The notes under the pieces are model-generated. The model had not been told where the DNA came from. It saw only the letters and a list, made by a program, of their open reading frames with translations, and did no database searches. From Sulfurimonas sp. (lineage in GTDB: Bacteria; Campylobacterota; Campylobacteria; Campylobacterales; Sulfurimonadaceae): a stretch of DNA of 38,517 bases. Numbering within the stretch: position 1 is the stretch's first letter; every line of letters starts with the position of its first letter. The stretch spans positions 1-38,517 of the forward strand of contig JAMORG010000052.1 in the NCBI GenBank assembly GCA_027063745.1. Direction: 5' to 3'. The position numbers were made by a program, and so were the translations under genes. This document shows positions 17,565 to 27,065 of this stretch, piece after piece.

Positions 17565-19297
17565 CCTTTTGCCACCTTTAATACCTCTTCAATACTAGTT
17601 ACTCCATCAATGGCTTTTTGTAATCCATTTTGAAAAATAGGAATAAAGCCTTCTTTTTTTGCTTGTTCAAGCATAGCCTCTTTAGATGCACCTTTTGCTA
17701 TGAGTGTTGAGAGTTCTTCTGAAATGTTGAGTACTTCACAAATCATCTCTCTACCCATATAGCCTGTTCCTGCGCACTCTTTACATCCTTTACCTTTGTA
17801 AAAGACTGTTCCTTCTGGAACACTTTCAGATATCTCTTCAAGTACTGAAGCTGAGAGTGTATCAACCTCTTTACAGTGTACACAGATCTTTCTTACAAGT
17901 CTTTGTGCCTGTATAGCAACAAGAGCACCACTGATAAGATAGTGCTCAATTCCCATATCTGCCATACGAGGAACTGCACTGATTGAGTCATTTGTGTGGA
18001 GTGTTGAGATTACCAGGTGACCGGTAAGGGCTGCTTTAATAGCGATTTCCAATGTCTCTTGATCACGAATCTCACCAATCATAATTTTATCGGGATCCTG
18101 TCTTAAGATAGAACGCAATGCATCAGCAAACGAGAGACCCACTTTTGGATTGACCTGTACCTGTTGAATGAGGTTCATTCTATACTCAACTGGATCTTCA
18201 ACAGTAATTACTTTGTCTTCTACATTTCTAAGTTCATTTAAAGCGCCGTAGAGTGTAGTTGTTTTACCAGAACCGGTTGGTCCAGTTACAAGAATAATAC
18301 CGTATGGAGCCTGCAATCCTTTGATGAATTTTTGATAGCTTTGTGCATCCATACCGGCTTCTTCAAGTTTTACAAGTGCTTTTTGTTTGTCAAGTACACG
18401 CATAACGATTGACTCACCATAAAGAATCGGCAGTGTAGAGATACGAAAATCATATTCGCGTGAGCCGACAGAAGTAGAAAAACGTCCATCTTGTGGTTTT
18501 CTTTTTTCTGCAATATCAAGATTTGAGAGTAGTTTAAGACGTGATGCGAGTGGTGGATATATATCTTTTTCAAAGATAAACATCTCTGTGAGTTTCCCAT
18601 CAACACGACCACGAACGACACAGTTTCTCTCCGTCGGCTCTATGTGAATATCACTTGCACGACTGTTGATACATGTCTTTAAAATTACATCAATAAGTTG
18701 TAAAATAGAAGAAGCTTCTTGTTGCTCTTCAAGAGTAGTTATGGAGTTTAGCTCATCACGGATTCTTCCTATTAAATCTTTAACACTGTCTTTTAAGGCA
18801 ATTTTATAAAGATATGAAGAGATCTGTTTTTTTGTAGCAAGTGCAATTTTTAATATTTTTTTTGGAAAAAGTCTTTGTATTGCTTCTTGTGCATCAATAT
18901 CAAAAGGGTCATTTACCGCAACAGTAATACTCATATCATCCATTGAGATAGGAATGGCATTATATTTTTGAAGCTGGGAAAGAGGAACTTTACTAATGAG
19001 TTTATAGTTCATATCAATGGAATCAAGATCTACAAATTTAAGATCTAACTCTTGGGCAAGTTTTTTTAAAACTGCACTCTCTTGAATATAGTCATAATTA
19101 TCAATGATATCTAAGCTATACTCTCCTTCACGTACCTTTTGAACAATAAAACGAATTAATCGATCCATTGTCATAAATCCAGAGAGTGTAATATCTCGTA
19201 AAATAAGGTTCTCAGCAATACCTTTGGCCAAAAGTCTTTCAACCTGGCCTTTCATAATGGAGCCGTTTTCCAGTAGGTCAGTTGTTATTCTATCCAC
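17561..19297 (-). CDS. Type II secretion/type IV pilus assembly ATPase (GspE/PilB/MshE/CtsE-like)
   Basis: GPTGSGKTTTLYGALNEL Walker A, VEDPVEYR, ILRQDPDKIMIGEIRDQETLEIAIKAALTGHLVISTLHTND, tetracysteine CVHCKEVD...CKECAGTGYMGR. Confidence 0.95.
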   Translation of the reverse strand: MDRITTDLLENGSIMKGQVERLLAKGIAENLILRDITLSGFMTMDRLIRFIVQKVREGEYSLDIIDNYDYIQESAVLKKLAQELDLKFVDLDSIDMNYKLISKVPLSQLQKYNAIPISMDDMSITVAVNDPFDIDAQEAIQRLFPKKILKIALATKKQISSYLYKIALKDSVKDLIGRIRDELNSITTLEEQQEASSILQLIDVILKTCINSRASDIHIEPTERNCVVRGRVDGKLTEMFIFEKDIYPPLASRLKLLSNLDIAEKRKPQDGRFSTSVGSREYDFRISTLPILYGESIVMRVLDKQKALVKLEEAGMDAQSYQKFIKGLQAPYGIILVTGPTGSGKTTTLYGALNELRNVEDKVITVEDPVEYRMNLIQQVQVNPKVGLSFADALRSILRQDPDKIMIGEIRDQETLEIAIKAALTGHLVISTLHTNDSISAVPRMADMGIEHYLISGALVAIQAQRLVRKICVHCKEVDTLSASVLEEISESVPEGTVFYKGKGCKECAGTGYMGREMICEVLNISEELSTLIAKGASKEAMLEQAKKEGFIPIFQNGLQKAIDGVTSIEEVLKVAKG

Positions 19298-19306
19298 AAG
19301 TGCTCC

Positions 19307-19849
19307 TTACCAGTATATATGTCGTTTTATCATCATTGTATCATAAAACTCTTCAATAACCATTTTCGTTATATAGTTCTCTTTTACAAGATAAAGTTTA
19401 TAGCTCAGCTTTGAATCTGTCTTATCTTTGAAAATATAATATTGACGTTTTTCCTGCTTTTGTACTTTAGTATAGAGATCAAACACCTTTGACAAAACAT
19501 AATCCGTTGATGGGACTTTTAACGAAGAGATGTCATTATTATCAATCAGGGCATGATAAAGAAGTTTTTTCTGCATCAAAATTACTGAAAAATATGCAGC
19601 ATTGGCTCGTGCTTCTTTGGAATGTTTAAGAGAAGTTGTCGGAATTGCCAATCTGTCTATATAGTCTGCATATAAACAGGAAAAACCGTAAAGAGAGACA
19701 AATGATTCATCTTTTTTATGTTGTGAAAAATTCTTGAATCCAAGTCTACAAGCCTCTTTGAATTTTTTATTTTGATAAAGGGTAAACATGTCTTCTTTAA
19801 TATTTGCATAAATATTAGTAACTAAAAATAGTAGCAGTAGGTATTTCAT
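19307..19849 (-). CDS. Secreted/periplasmic hypothetical protein in pilus locus (180 aa)
   Basis: Signal-peptide-like MKYLLLLFLVTNIYA; sits between the MshN-like and MshE-like genes; ATGA overlap with the upstream gene. Confidence 0.65.
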   Translation of the reverse strand: MKYLLLLFLVTNIYANIKEDMFTLYQNKKFKEACRLGFKNFSQHKKDESFVSLYGFSCLYADYIDRLAIPTTSLKHSKEARANAAYFSVILMQKKLLYHALIDNNDISSLKVPSTDYVLSKVFDLYTKVQKQEKRQYYIFKDKTDSKLSYKLYLVKENYITKMVIEEFYDTMMIKRHIYW

Positions 19850-20715
19850 TGAAACTTTCCTCTTTGGATCTCATCGAAAAGAACTTGAGCATTTGAAGAG
19901 TGAGAATATTTAATATATTCGTGAAGTGTCTTTAGTGCTTGCTCTTTTTTACCTAATTTAACCAGGGATTTTGCAAAGATTAGCCAGCTCTCTTCTATAT
20001 CATTGTTTATTTTGTTTGTTACAAGTGCATAATTATAAGCTTGTTTATAGTTGCCAAGTTCATAGTATTTCTTCGCTGCAAAAAGACTTAGAGCTGGATT
20101 GTTGTTTTTTTGAAAACGTTTTATAACCTCTTTAATGTCATTTTCAGATTCTCTTCTTTTTATAGTTATTTGCACTTTTTGCTCTTGGGGAGCTTTTTCT
20201 TTTATTTCTTGGATAGGTTTTTGTGCCTCTATTTCAATGTACTCTTCTTTTGGAACCTTTTGTTTTGAGACTTCTTTACGTTTTTTAACAACTTTTTTTT
20301 CTGTTTTCTTTTTAGTTGGTATAGAAGTTGGGTGATAGCTGTCTGGCGTTGATGTATGGAGCTTTTTCATAAAATCCATGGAAGGTTTAAGTATTACATT
20401 ATTTTGAGTAGAAGATATTTGAGGTGCTGGCTCTTTTTTGTCTTCTTTTGTTTGATAGATAGGTTTGTTCGCTATAGCAGTTTGTACTTTAGTTTGTACT
20501 GGTTTTGTTTTTTCTTCTTGTTTTTCTAAAGAAGTTTGTTCTGTTCTTTGAACAGAATTATTTTTGACTTTATTACTATCTTCTTGAGAATCATTCATAA
20601 AGAAAACAACAGCTGTAAGAATAAAAATGAGTGTTAAAACAAGAACAAGATAAGGAATATATGATTTTATTTTATATTGTAACCATCGCTTTTCAAGGTC
20701 ATGAGTATTAAGCAT
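19846..20715 (-). CDS. Bitopic protein with Lys/Pro/Gln-rich linker and C-terminal TPR-like repeats (MshN-like; possible CtsX counterpart)
   Basis: TM IPYLVLVLTLIFILTAVVFFM, charged linker, FAAKKYYELGNYKQAYNYALVTNKINNDIEESWLIFAKSLVKLGKKEQALKTLHEYI. Confidence 0.7.
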   Translation of the reverse strand: MLNTHDLEKRWLQYKIKSYIPYLVLVLTLIFILTAVVFFMNDSQEDSNKVKNNSVQRTEQTSLEKQEEKTKPVQTKVQTAIANKPIYQTKEDKKEPAPQISSTQNNVILKPSMDFMKKLHTSTPDSYHPTSIPTKKKTEKKVVKKRKEVSKQKVPKEEYIEIEAQKPIQEIKEKAPQEQKVQITIKRRESENDIKEVIKRFQKNNNPALSLFAAKKYYELGNYKQAYNYALVTNKINNDIEESWLIFAKSLVKLGKKEQALKTLHEYIKYSHSSNAQVLFDEIQRGKFQ

Positions 20716-21523
20716 CTATAAGTCCTGTATGAATTGCAGCCATTTCAATAAGTTTTGGTGAGATTTGATTCACTGTTACTTTGTGAAGTTGTTGATTTTT
20801 TTCATATGTTTCATAAAGTGCAAAAAGAGTATATAAAAGTTTATTTGTTTCTCTATAATTGCCTTGCGTGAGCTTATGAATTTTATTTACTACCTTAGTG
20901 TTAAACATACTTGCTGTGTCAAAGCAGTTGGCTTTCATGAGCTTTTTTTGAATATAGATTTTCAGTTCTGATTTTGAAGAGTTTTCAAGTTCGATACTTT
21001 CCCATATTCTTGTTTGAAAATGCTCTTTTGCGATAAGATCTTCTTTTTCTGTTTTATGCAGTGCAATAACAAACTTTATTTTTCTTGTATCAGAAAGCAG
21101 ACGAATCTTTTCCATTAAAGCATCAGAATAGAGTTGTGCTTCATCTAAAAGAACAACAGGGACTTCTTCAAAGTTTTTATCTTCAAGAATTTTCATAAAT
21201 TGTGTAAAATTCAACTCTTCGTCAATAGAGACATCACAAACATCTTTTGCTAGAGTTCTATAAAATTCTGACTCATCAATAATGGGTGTTTGATAAAGAA
21301 AGATAGGACGTACTTCATGTAGATCATCATATAGTTTTGTTAAAAACATACTTTTACCAGTACCTGGTTTTCCATACAGAAGAATCATTTTAAGGGCTCT
21401 CTGTATGGAGGCTTGTAAAGATTGGTAAATTGTTGAAACTCTGTCTAACTGTACATAATCTTTTGGATTGACAGTATCTAAAAAAACATTTTTTGAGTTT
21501 ACAAAGATACTATTCTCATCCAT
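20708..21523 (-). CDS. AAA ATPase, ExeA/MshM/CtsP-like
   Basis: LLYGKPGTGKSMFLTKLYDDL Walker A, VPVVLLDEAQLYSDALMEKIRLLSD Walker B, in pilus operon. Confidence 0.85.
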   Translation of the reverse strand: MDENSIFVNSKNVFLDTVNPKDYVQLDRVSTIYQSLQASIQRALKMILLYGKPGTGKSMFLTKLYDDLHEVRPIFLYQTPIIDESEFYRTLAKDVCDVSIDEELNFTQFMKILEDKNFEEVPVVLLDEAQLYSDALMEKIRLLSDTRKIKFVIALHKTEKEDLIAKEHFQTRIWESIELENSSKSELKIYIQKKLMKANCFDTASMFNTKVVNKIHKLTQGNYRETNKLLYTLFALYETYEKNQQLHKVTVNQISPKLIEMAAIHTGLIDA

Positions 21524-21538
21524 TAATTAAGACTCCTT

Positions 21539-23140
21539 TTACTTTTTCGTTGTTTTGTTTAAAAGTATTTTTGTGTTTTTTGATGCAGATTCGAGTTCAA
21601 GTAAATCATTACTCAAGCCTTCATAGCCTAGATCAGAAAGTGAAACACTGTTTGTTTCTTTATGAATGATATGAGGCTCAATTATAATAACGAGTTCTTG
21701 TGTCTCTTTAATAGTTTCTTCATAACTAAAAAGATAGCTAAGAACCGGAATGTCACCTAAAATAGGAATTTTGTTTGAATCTTTTGAGTTTTTAGTATTG
21801 ATAAGTCCACCTAAAATAATTCTATTTCCATCTTTTACAGTAACTACTGATGAAAGTTGACGACGTGTTAAGTCAGGTGGCATTTCACGGCCTGTATTTG
21901 GAATCAGAGACATATTTGTTGTTGTTTCTGAGAGTGAAGGATTTATTTTAAGTGTAATTGTTTTATCATCAGCAATCTCAGGTGTTATCGTTAAAAGAAC
22001 TCCTGCAAAAACAGATTGAACATTTTCGTTTTGTGTTGTAGCTGCAACACCACCACCAGTTCCTTGTTGATTCGTTTCAGATTTTATTTTATAAAAATAC
22101 TCTGTTCCTGCAGTAATGAGTGCTGGTTGATTGTTAAGTGTTAAGACTTTCGGATTTGAAATAGCATTAACATCACCTTGTGTTTTTAAGAATTTAATAA
22201 CTTCATTTAAAGAAGCATTCGCTTTTATGTTAAGAATACCAGCAGAATAAAATCCATTCTTTGCTATGGCTGAAATATCAGAAGCAGGTTTGTCACCCTC
22301 ATAGGTATCTACATTTTTTGTATTTATAAGATTCCCGCCAATTTGTACATTTTGTAGTGCATAAAGCTGCTTCCAGTCAATACCTGTAGTTTTTCCTTCT
22401 CTCATAGTAACAGCGAGTAATTGTACATCTATGAGAACTTGCAGTTGTACTTTGTCTTGCATCTTTTTAAGATACTTTTCAAAACGCTCTAGCTGTTTTG
22501 TCGTGGCTGTAACAGTAATAAGTCCTGCATTTTTATTAATAATTGGATCTGGTGCTTCATATGAATCAGTTGGGCGATTAAGAATACTTTTAAATTCACT
22601 GTCAAGCTGTTCCCAGAATTTTACTTCATCAGTGCTTTCAATTTTAATGCCGGTATCTGCACTTGAATTGCTACCACTTGAAGCATTTTGTTGCGAACCT
22701 GTATTTCCGCCACCTTGTCCACTATTTTGTGATGATGAAGATGAACTAAGTGTGACATCAGTACTGCCACTACTTTTTCTTTGTGAAAGAATATAGTCGA
22801 TGTTAAAGACTCTAGTTTGCAAATAAGAAATTTTAAGTAGGTTATTTTCAAGTGTATAGGCTAAATTATTCTCTTTTAGAATAATATCAAGTACTTCATC
22901 AATTGTAAGGTTTTTTAGATTTGTTTTGTTGAGCTTCTTTTGGAGATATTTCTCAGCTGCAGGATCAGTAATAATGATACTAAAACCACATTCGTCACTT
23001 AAATGTTCAACAAAATCCATGATTTTAGTATTTTTTGAAGAGCTGATACTAAAGAGTTCATAGGAACAGTCTGCAAAACTACTTGTTGAGATCATTGTCG
23101 TTAAAAGCGCTGCACAAAGCGATGTTTTTATAAATTTCAT
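21539..23140 (-). CDS. Secretin (MshL/PilQ/GspD/CtsD-like)
   Basis: Signal peptide; SNPKVLTLNNQPALITAGTEYFYK; VLLTITPEIADDKTITLKINPSLSE; DGNRIILGGLINTKNSKDSNKIPILGDIPVLSYLFSYE. Confidence 0.93.
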   Translation of the reverse strand: MKFIKTSLCAALLTTMISTSSFADCSYELFSISSSKNTKIMDFVEHLSDECGFSIIITDPAAEKYLQKKLNKTNLKNLTIDEVLDIILKENNLAYTLENNLLKISYLQTRVFNIDYILSQRKSSGSTDVTLSSSSSSQNSGQGGGNTGSQQNASSGSNSSADTGIKIESTDEVKFWEQLDSEFKSILNRPTDSYEAPDPIINKNAGLITVTATTKQLERFEKYLKKMQDKVQLQVLIDVQLLAVTMREGKTTGIDWKQLYALQNVQIGGNLINTKNVDTYEGDKPASDISAIAKNGFYSAGILNIKANASLNEVIKFLKTQGDVNAISNPKVLTLNNQPALITAGTEYFYKIKSETNQQGTGGGVAATTQNENVQSVFAGVLLTITPEIADDKTITLKINPSLSETTTNMSLIPNTGREMPPDLTRRQLSSVVTVKDGNRIILGGLINTKNSKDSNKIPILGDIPVLSYLFSYEETIKETQELVIIIEPHIIHKETNSVSLSDLGYEGLSNDLLELESASKNTKILLNKTTKK

Positions 23141-23148
23141 GTTACTTC

Positions 23149-23595
23149 CTACTTCTTGTTAAATTTAAGATTTTTTTTCTTGCTGATTGTTGATAAAGTG
23201 ATTTTCTTGCTGCCTTTTGTAAGAATTACTTTATTGCGATCAACATTAGTTATTTTATAACCATAGATATAAGTACCTTCTTTGTACCATTTACCATTTA
23301 TTAAAGCAGATTTGTTCATAATTGCTTCTAGAGAAAAATGGTATGAACGTTTATGTACTTTCTTGGTATAGTTATATCTTGAATGTTTTTTTTCTTTTTT
23401 TGCTACTGTTTTTTTATCTTCTTTCTTTTCTACAAGAAGAATAAACGGGTCTTTTAGCTGGTTTATCTCTTTTGGTGACAAGCCGACACGAGGAGGTTTA
23501 ATAGCTTCTATCTGTTCATCAACCCATGTTAATTCATTATTGTTGGAGAATAGACATGTAGCGGTTACAATAAGTGTAAGTGTAAACTTTTTCAT
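23149..23595 (-). CDS. Small periplasmic protein, MshK/PilP/CtsR-like by position
   Basis: Signal peptide, basic linker, C-terminal SALINGKWYKEGTYIYGYKITNVDRNKVILTKGSKKITL (GspC/PilP-like beta module); directly upstream of the secretin. Confidence 0.65.
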   Translation of the reverse strand: MKKFTLTLIVTATCLFSNNNELTWVDEQIEAIKPPRVGLSPKEINQLKDPFILLVEKKEDKKTVAKKEKKHSRYNYTKKVHKRSYHFSLEAIMNKSALINGKWYKEGTYIYGYKITNVDRNKVILTKGSKKITLSTISKKKNLKFNKK

Positions 23596-24227
23596 TAGTA
23601 TCTAATCCCCCATACAGAAATTTGCAGTTTTGATTCTAAAGCATCTTGTGCTTTTAAATCAAAGTCATGAATGTCAACTACCAGATCACTCTGTTCTAAA
23701 GAGTTGATGAACTTAAGAGTGTTTTTGAAGTTACCTTCTGTTTCAACTGAAATATCTAGTATATGTCCAAAAGAACTTTCAGTTTTAGCATATTCATTGG
23801 TTAAGTTTAGGAGCTTGATATTGTATTTTTGAGCATTTGTCGATATAGAGTCTAGATATTCACCCCAAGCTCTTTCATCATAGATTAAAGCTGAAATAGT
23901 TTCTATTTTGCTTTTAATATATGCATTTGTATCTTTAAAATCAATAATTTGAGTATTAATATTTTTGATTTCATTGTCAAGTTGCACAATCTTCGTTTGA
24001 GGATTCATTTGCAAAAAGCGTTTATCTGCTGCAATTTGCTGTTGCAGTGATGCAACTTCCTTGCGAGTTCGTTCAAATTTTTCAAACGAACTATCCCAAA
24101 AGAGGAGATAAGCAAATGCAAAAATAGCTACGACAATCATGATATATGTCATATAGATTTCTCGTTGTTCTTTACCCTTAAAGGCAGTGTCAATCTTATG
24201 GAGGTAGTCTTCTATATTTATTTTCAT
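23595..24227 (-). CDS. PilO/MshJ-like bitopic pilus assembly protein
   Basis: N-terminal TM, coiled coil (RKEVASLQQQIAADKRFL), C-terminal ferredoxin-like FGHILDISVETEGNFKNTLKFINSLEQSDLVVDIHDFDLK. Confidence 0.75.
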   Translation of the reverse strand: MKINIEDYLHKIDTAFKGKEQREIYMTYIMIVVAIFAFAYLLFWDSSFEKFERTRKEVASLQQQIAADKRFLQMNPQTKIVQLDNEIKNINTQIIDFKDTNAYIKSKIETISALIYDERAWGEYLDSISTNAQKYNIKLLNLTNEYAKTESSFGHILDISVETEGNFKNTLKFINSLEQSDLVVDIHDFDLKAQDALESKLQISVWGIRY

Positions 24228-25762
24228 AACAGAGTTACCTTTAATTCAGCAAGATATGTTTTAAATTTATCATCATATTTGATTTCATTCAAATCAAATC
24301 TATACTTCCCTTCATGAATTTTTGTAATATATTCTACTAGTTTTGTTATTTGTCTGTCCGTCGGTGCAACAAGATGCATTGATAGTGTTTGTTTTTCATC
24401 TTTTTCTGTATAGAAAGCCTCTTCAATATTTACATTGAATTTATTTAAATCTTTTGTAAATAATGCAAGTAGTTTTGCCTTCATAGGATAGTCCACTTTG
24501 ACTTTATGAATTTTCATTAAGGTGTTTTTCTTCTCAATATACTCTTTCTTTTCAGCTTCTAAAAGTTTGAGTGCTTTTTGTTTGTCAGCCTGACGACTTC
24601 GAATCATTGCTTCTCTTGTTATTTTGAGGTTGTGCACTTCTTTGAACTCTTGTCGTAAGAGATCTTTTTGTAACTGTTGTGCATACGTAAGCACCCAGTA
24701 CGTAATTGGGTATGCAAATGCAAGAGCAAATACTGCTAATATTAAGATGATAAGCTTACCACTTTCTCTTTTTATGAATTTTGGCGGGCGTTTGTACACA
24801 GTGAAGTTGCACTCATATTTTTCATCTGAAGGTAAGAGTGTATAAAGCTGCATTAATGCATGCATTTGATCTACATAATAGTTTTCACTGAGTTCAAAAC
24901 CATAATTGAATTCAAAAGGACTAGAAGGAATATTGAGTTCAAATTCAAGTATTTCATATAATTCTGTTTTTGTTTTTTCTTGAGAACCAATATAAATATG
25001 CTCAAGCTTGTCTATTTCAAATGCTCTTTTTGCATAAGTTAAAATATCATTAATATTAGAGATAAGCTCTTTATAGAGTTTTATAAAGTACTCTTTATAA
25101 TCGCTTTGTGTTGTTTTTAAGTCTGCATTTTGGTAGAAGTCTAAAAAATCATCGTAAGGAATACGTTCACCATAAAGGTCACAAAATCTTTCATGCAGAT
25201 CTATAAGGGAGAATTTTAGTGATTTCGTATAAACAAAATCCTGGTTTCTGTATATGGTAAGTGATGCATCATTTTCCTGAATATATATAAAACAGTGTAC
25301 ATCACTGTTTTCAATCAGTTCTTTTGAATAAAGTGATTTTATTAAAAGTGGAGCAGGTATTATTACATCAATATATTTGACTTTTTCAACAACATTTTTA
25401 AAGCGTTCTTGAAGATCATTGGGATCAACAATAAAAACATGAAAGTGACGGTTCTCTTCATCTAAAGTGTCAAATGTTTCAATAGAGTGAATATTGTATT
25501 CAATCGCCTGATCAAGTGCAAGTTCATCATATGCTTTTGAATTGATAGCATCATATAAATCTTCTTCAGGAATATTTTTACTAATTTCAATTTGTGCTGT
25601 AATAAAATCTCTTGTATTTAAATATGAAATTACAAATTGATCTTTTGCATATGCGGGACTTTTCGTTTCTGTCAAAAAGCTTGAAACACCACTACAATAG
25701 GTATCTTTATAAGGATTAACAGATAGTACAGAAGAAAACGAGTTAGATGATGATGTACTCAT
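24224..25762 (-). CDS. PilM/PilN- or GspL/MshI-like composite pilus assembly protein (512 aa)
   Basis: Long cytoplasmic N-domain, TM LIILILAVFALAFAYPITYWVLTY, coiled coil, then PilN-like KLLALFTKDLNKFNVNIEEAFYTEKDEKQTLSMHLVAPTDRQITKLVEYI. Confidence 0.7.
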   Translation of the reverse strand: MSTSSSNSFSSVLSVNPYKDTYCSGVSSFLTETKSPAYAKDQFVISYLNTRDFITAQIEISKNIPEEDLYDAINSKAYDELALDQAIEYNIHSIETFDTLDEENRHFHVFIVDPNDLQERFKNVVEKVKYIDVIIPAPLLIKSLYSKELIENSDVHCFIYIQENDASLTIYRNQDFVYTKSLKFSLIDLHERFCDLYGERIPYDDFLDFYQNADLKTTQSDYKEYFIKLYKELISNINDILTYAKRAFEIDKLEHIYIGSQEKTKTELYEILEFELNIPSSPFEFNYGFELSENYYVDQMHALMQLYTLLPSDEKYECNFTVYKRPPKFIKRESGKLIILILAVFALAFAYPITYWVLTYAQQLQKDLLRQEFKEVHNLKITREAMIRSRQADKQKALKLLEAEKKEYIEKKNTLMKIHKVKVDYPMKAKLLALFTKDLNKFNVNIEEAFYTEKDEKQTLSMHLVAPTDRQITKLVEYITKIHEGKYRFDLNEIKYDDKFKTYLAELKVTLL

Positions 25763-25773
25763 TAATTACAATC

Positions 25774-27063
25774 CTATTTGAATTTTGCCATAATCATTGA
25801 ACAAAATTCATCATTTTTATAAAATTCAACCCTGTAAACTTTGTTCTTGGTATCAACAGCATAGTGCTTGTTTAGTTGCTTGAGTGAGATCGTCTCTTCA
25901 CTCTCATCCGCTTTTTTACTGTGATAACCAATAATATTTACACGATAATCTTTTTCTTTAATAACTTTAAAATCGTCATTTACTTGAAAAGTTGAAGCTT
26001 TTTGTATAAAAACTTTTTTTCCATCTATCTCAAAAGGATAGCTTTCTTTACATTTTGAAGCAATTTTAAAGTATTGAGGTCGTAGTGAAGTGACTTTGAT
26101 ATTTCCAATATATATGTCAAAAATCCCACTAGACCGTTTCTTTACAGCTCCCAATGGGTGGGAGAAGTTAAATTCATTACTTTTCGATTTTATCGGAATA
26201 TAGCTTAAAGATTTTTTGATATTGTTTAAATTTAACAAAATATTGTGATTTATTGCCAAAGTTCCATAATTTTTTATTATTTTTGCGACATTTTTCTCAT
26301 TTAAGTCAAAATCCCTACTGTATTTAATTTGCATTATTTTCATAAACTCTTCAATTGCCAGAAGTTGATAAAAGACCTTTTGAGAAAGTGATGAGAGATT
26401 TTTACTTGTTTCAATTGCAAAGGCAGGTTTGTTGTGTGTAACTGCAAAGTATGTTAGTGAAAGTTGCATTGCTTCATCTTCATATTTTGTTTTTGTATTT
26501 TTAACATTAAAACTGTGATGTTTTTTTAAAAGGCGTTTATTGACATTGAGGCGTACTTCTTCTGCAATTTTATTAAGATCATTAAATGGCTGTTTTAATT
26601 TGAGCTTACACTGATCGATGACGCATGTTTGTCCCCATGCATTTGGATTAAAAATGCTTCCTTGATTTTTTTTTCTGTAAAATCCATGTCCGTCATGTAA
26701 GTTTAGAACTAAAGAGACTTTTGGCTCAAGAATGATTTTTTTAACTGCTTCAACTGTCTGTTTATCTTTATCATTTTTTTTTATTTTTGCAAATTTTCTA
26801 TTCATATCTCCATAAACACCACGTTTATATTGAATAATACTCTCTTTGTTAAGATTAGGTATGATCCACAGATTTTTAGAAAGTATAGTGTAGTGAGATG
26901 CTAAAATGGCAGGTGCAAAATATCCACCTGGCTCATTTCCATGAATGCCGCCTATAACTAAAAGTGTTGTATTTGAGTCAGGATTTTCTTTTTTTATAAG
27001 GTTTAGATTTTGTGTAGCATAAAGAGTTATATACAGAGATAGAAGAGCAATAACTAATTTCAT
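25774..27063 (-). CDS. csd4: M14-family zinc carboxypeptidase, Csd4/Pgp1-like cell-shape peptidoglycan DL-carboxypeptidase
   Basis: Signal peptide; LLVIGGIHGNEPGGYFAPAIL, LWIIPNLNKES, KVSLVLNLHDGHGFYRK; adjacent to a Csd6-like L,D-transpeptidase-fold gene. Confidence 0.82.
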   Translation of the reverse strand: MKLVIALLSLYITLYATQNLNLIKKENPDSNTTLLVIGGIHGNEPGGYFAPAILASHYTILSKNLWIIPNLNKESIIQYKRGVYGDMNRKFAKIKKNDKDKQTVEAVKKIILEPKVSLVLNLHDGHGFYRKKNQGSIFNPNAWGQTCVIDQCKLKLKQPFNDLNKIAEEVRLNVNKRLLKKHHSFNVKNTKTKYEDEAMQLSLTYFAVTHNKPAFAIETSKNLSSLSQKVFYQLLAIEEFMKIMQIKYSRDFDLNEKNVAKIIKNYGTLAINHNILLNLNNIKKSLSYIPIKSKSNEFNFSHPLGAVKKRSSGIFDIYIGNIKVTSLRPQYFKIASKCKESYPFEIDGKKVFIQKASTFQVNDDFKVIKEKDYRVNIIGYHSKKADESEETISLKQLNKHYAVDTKNKVYRVEFYKNDEFCSMIMAKFK

Positions 27064-27065
27064 AA

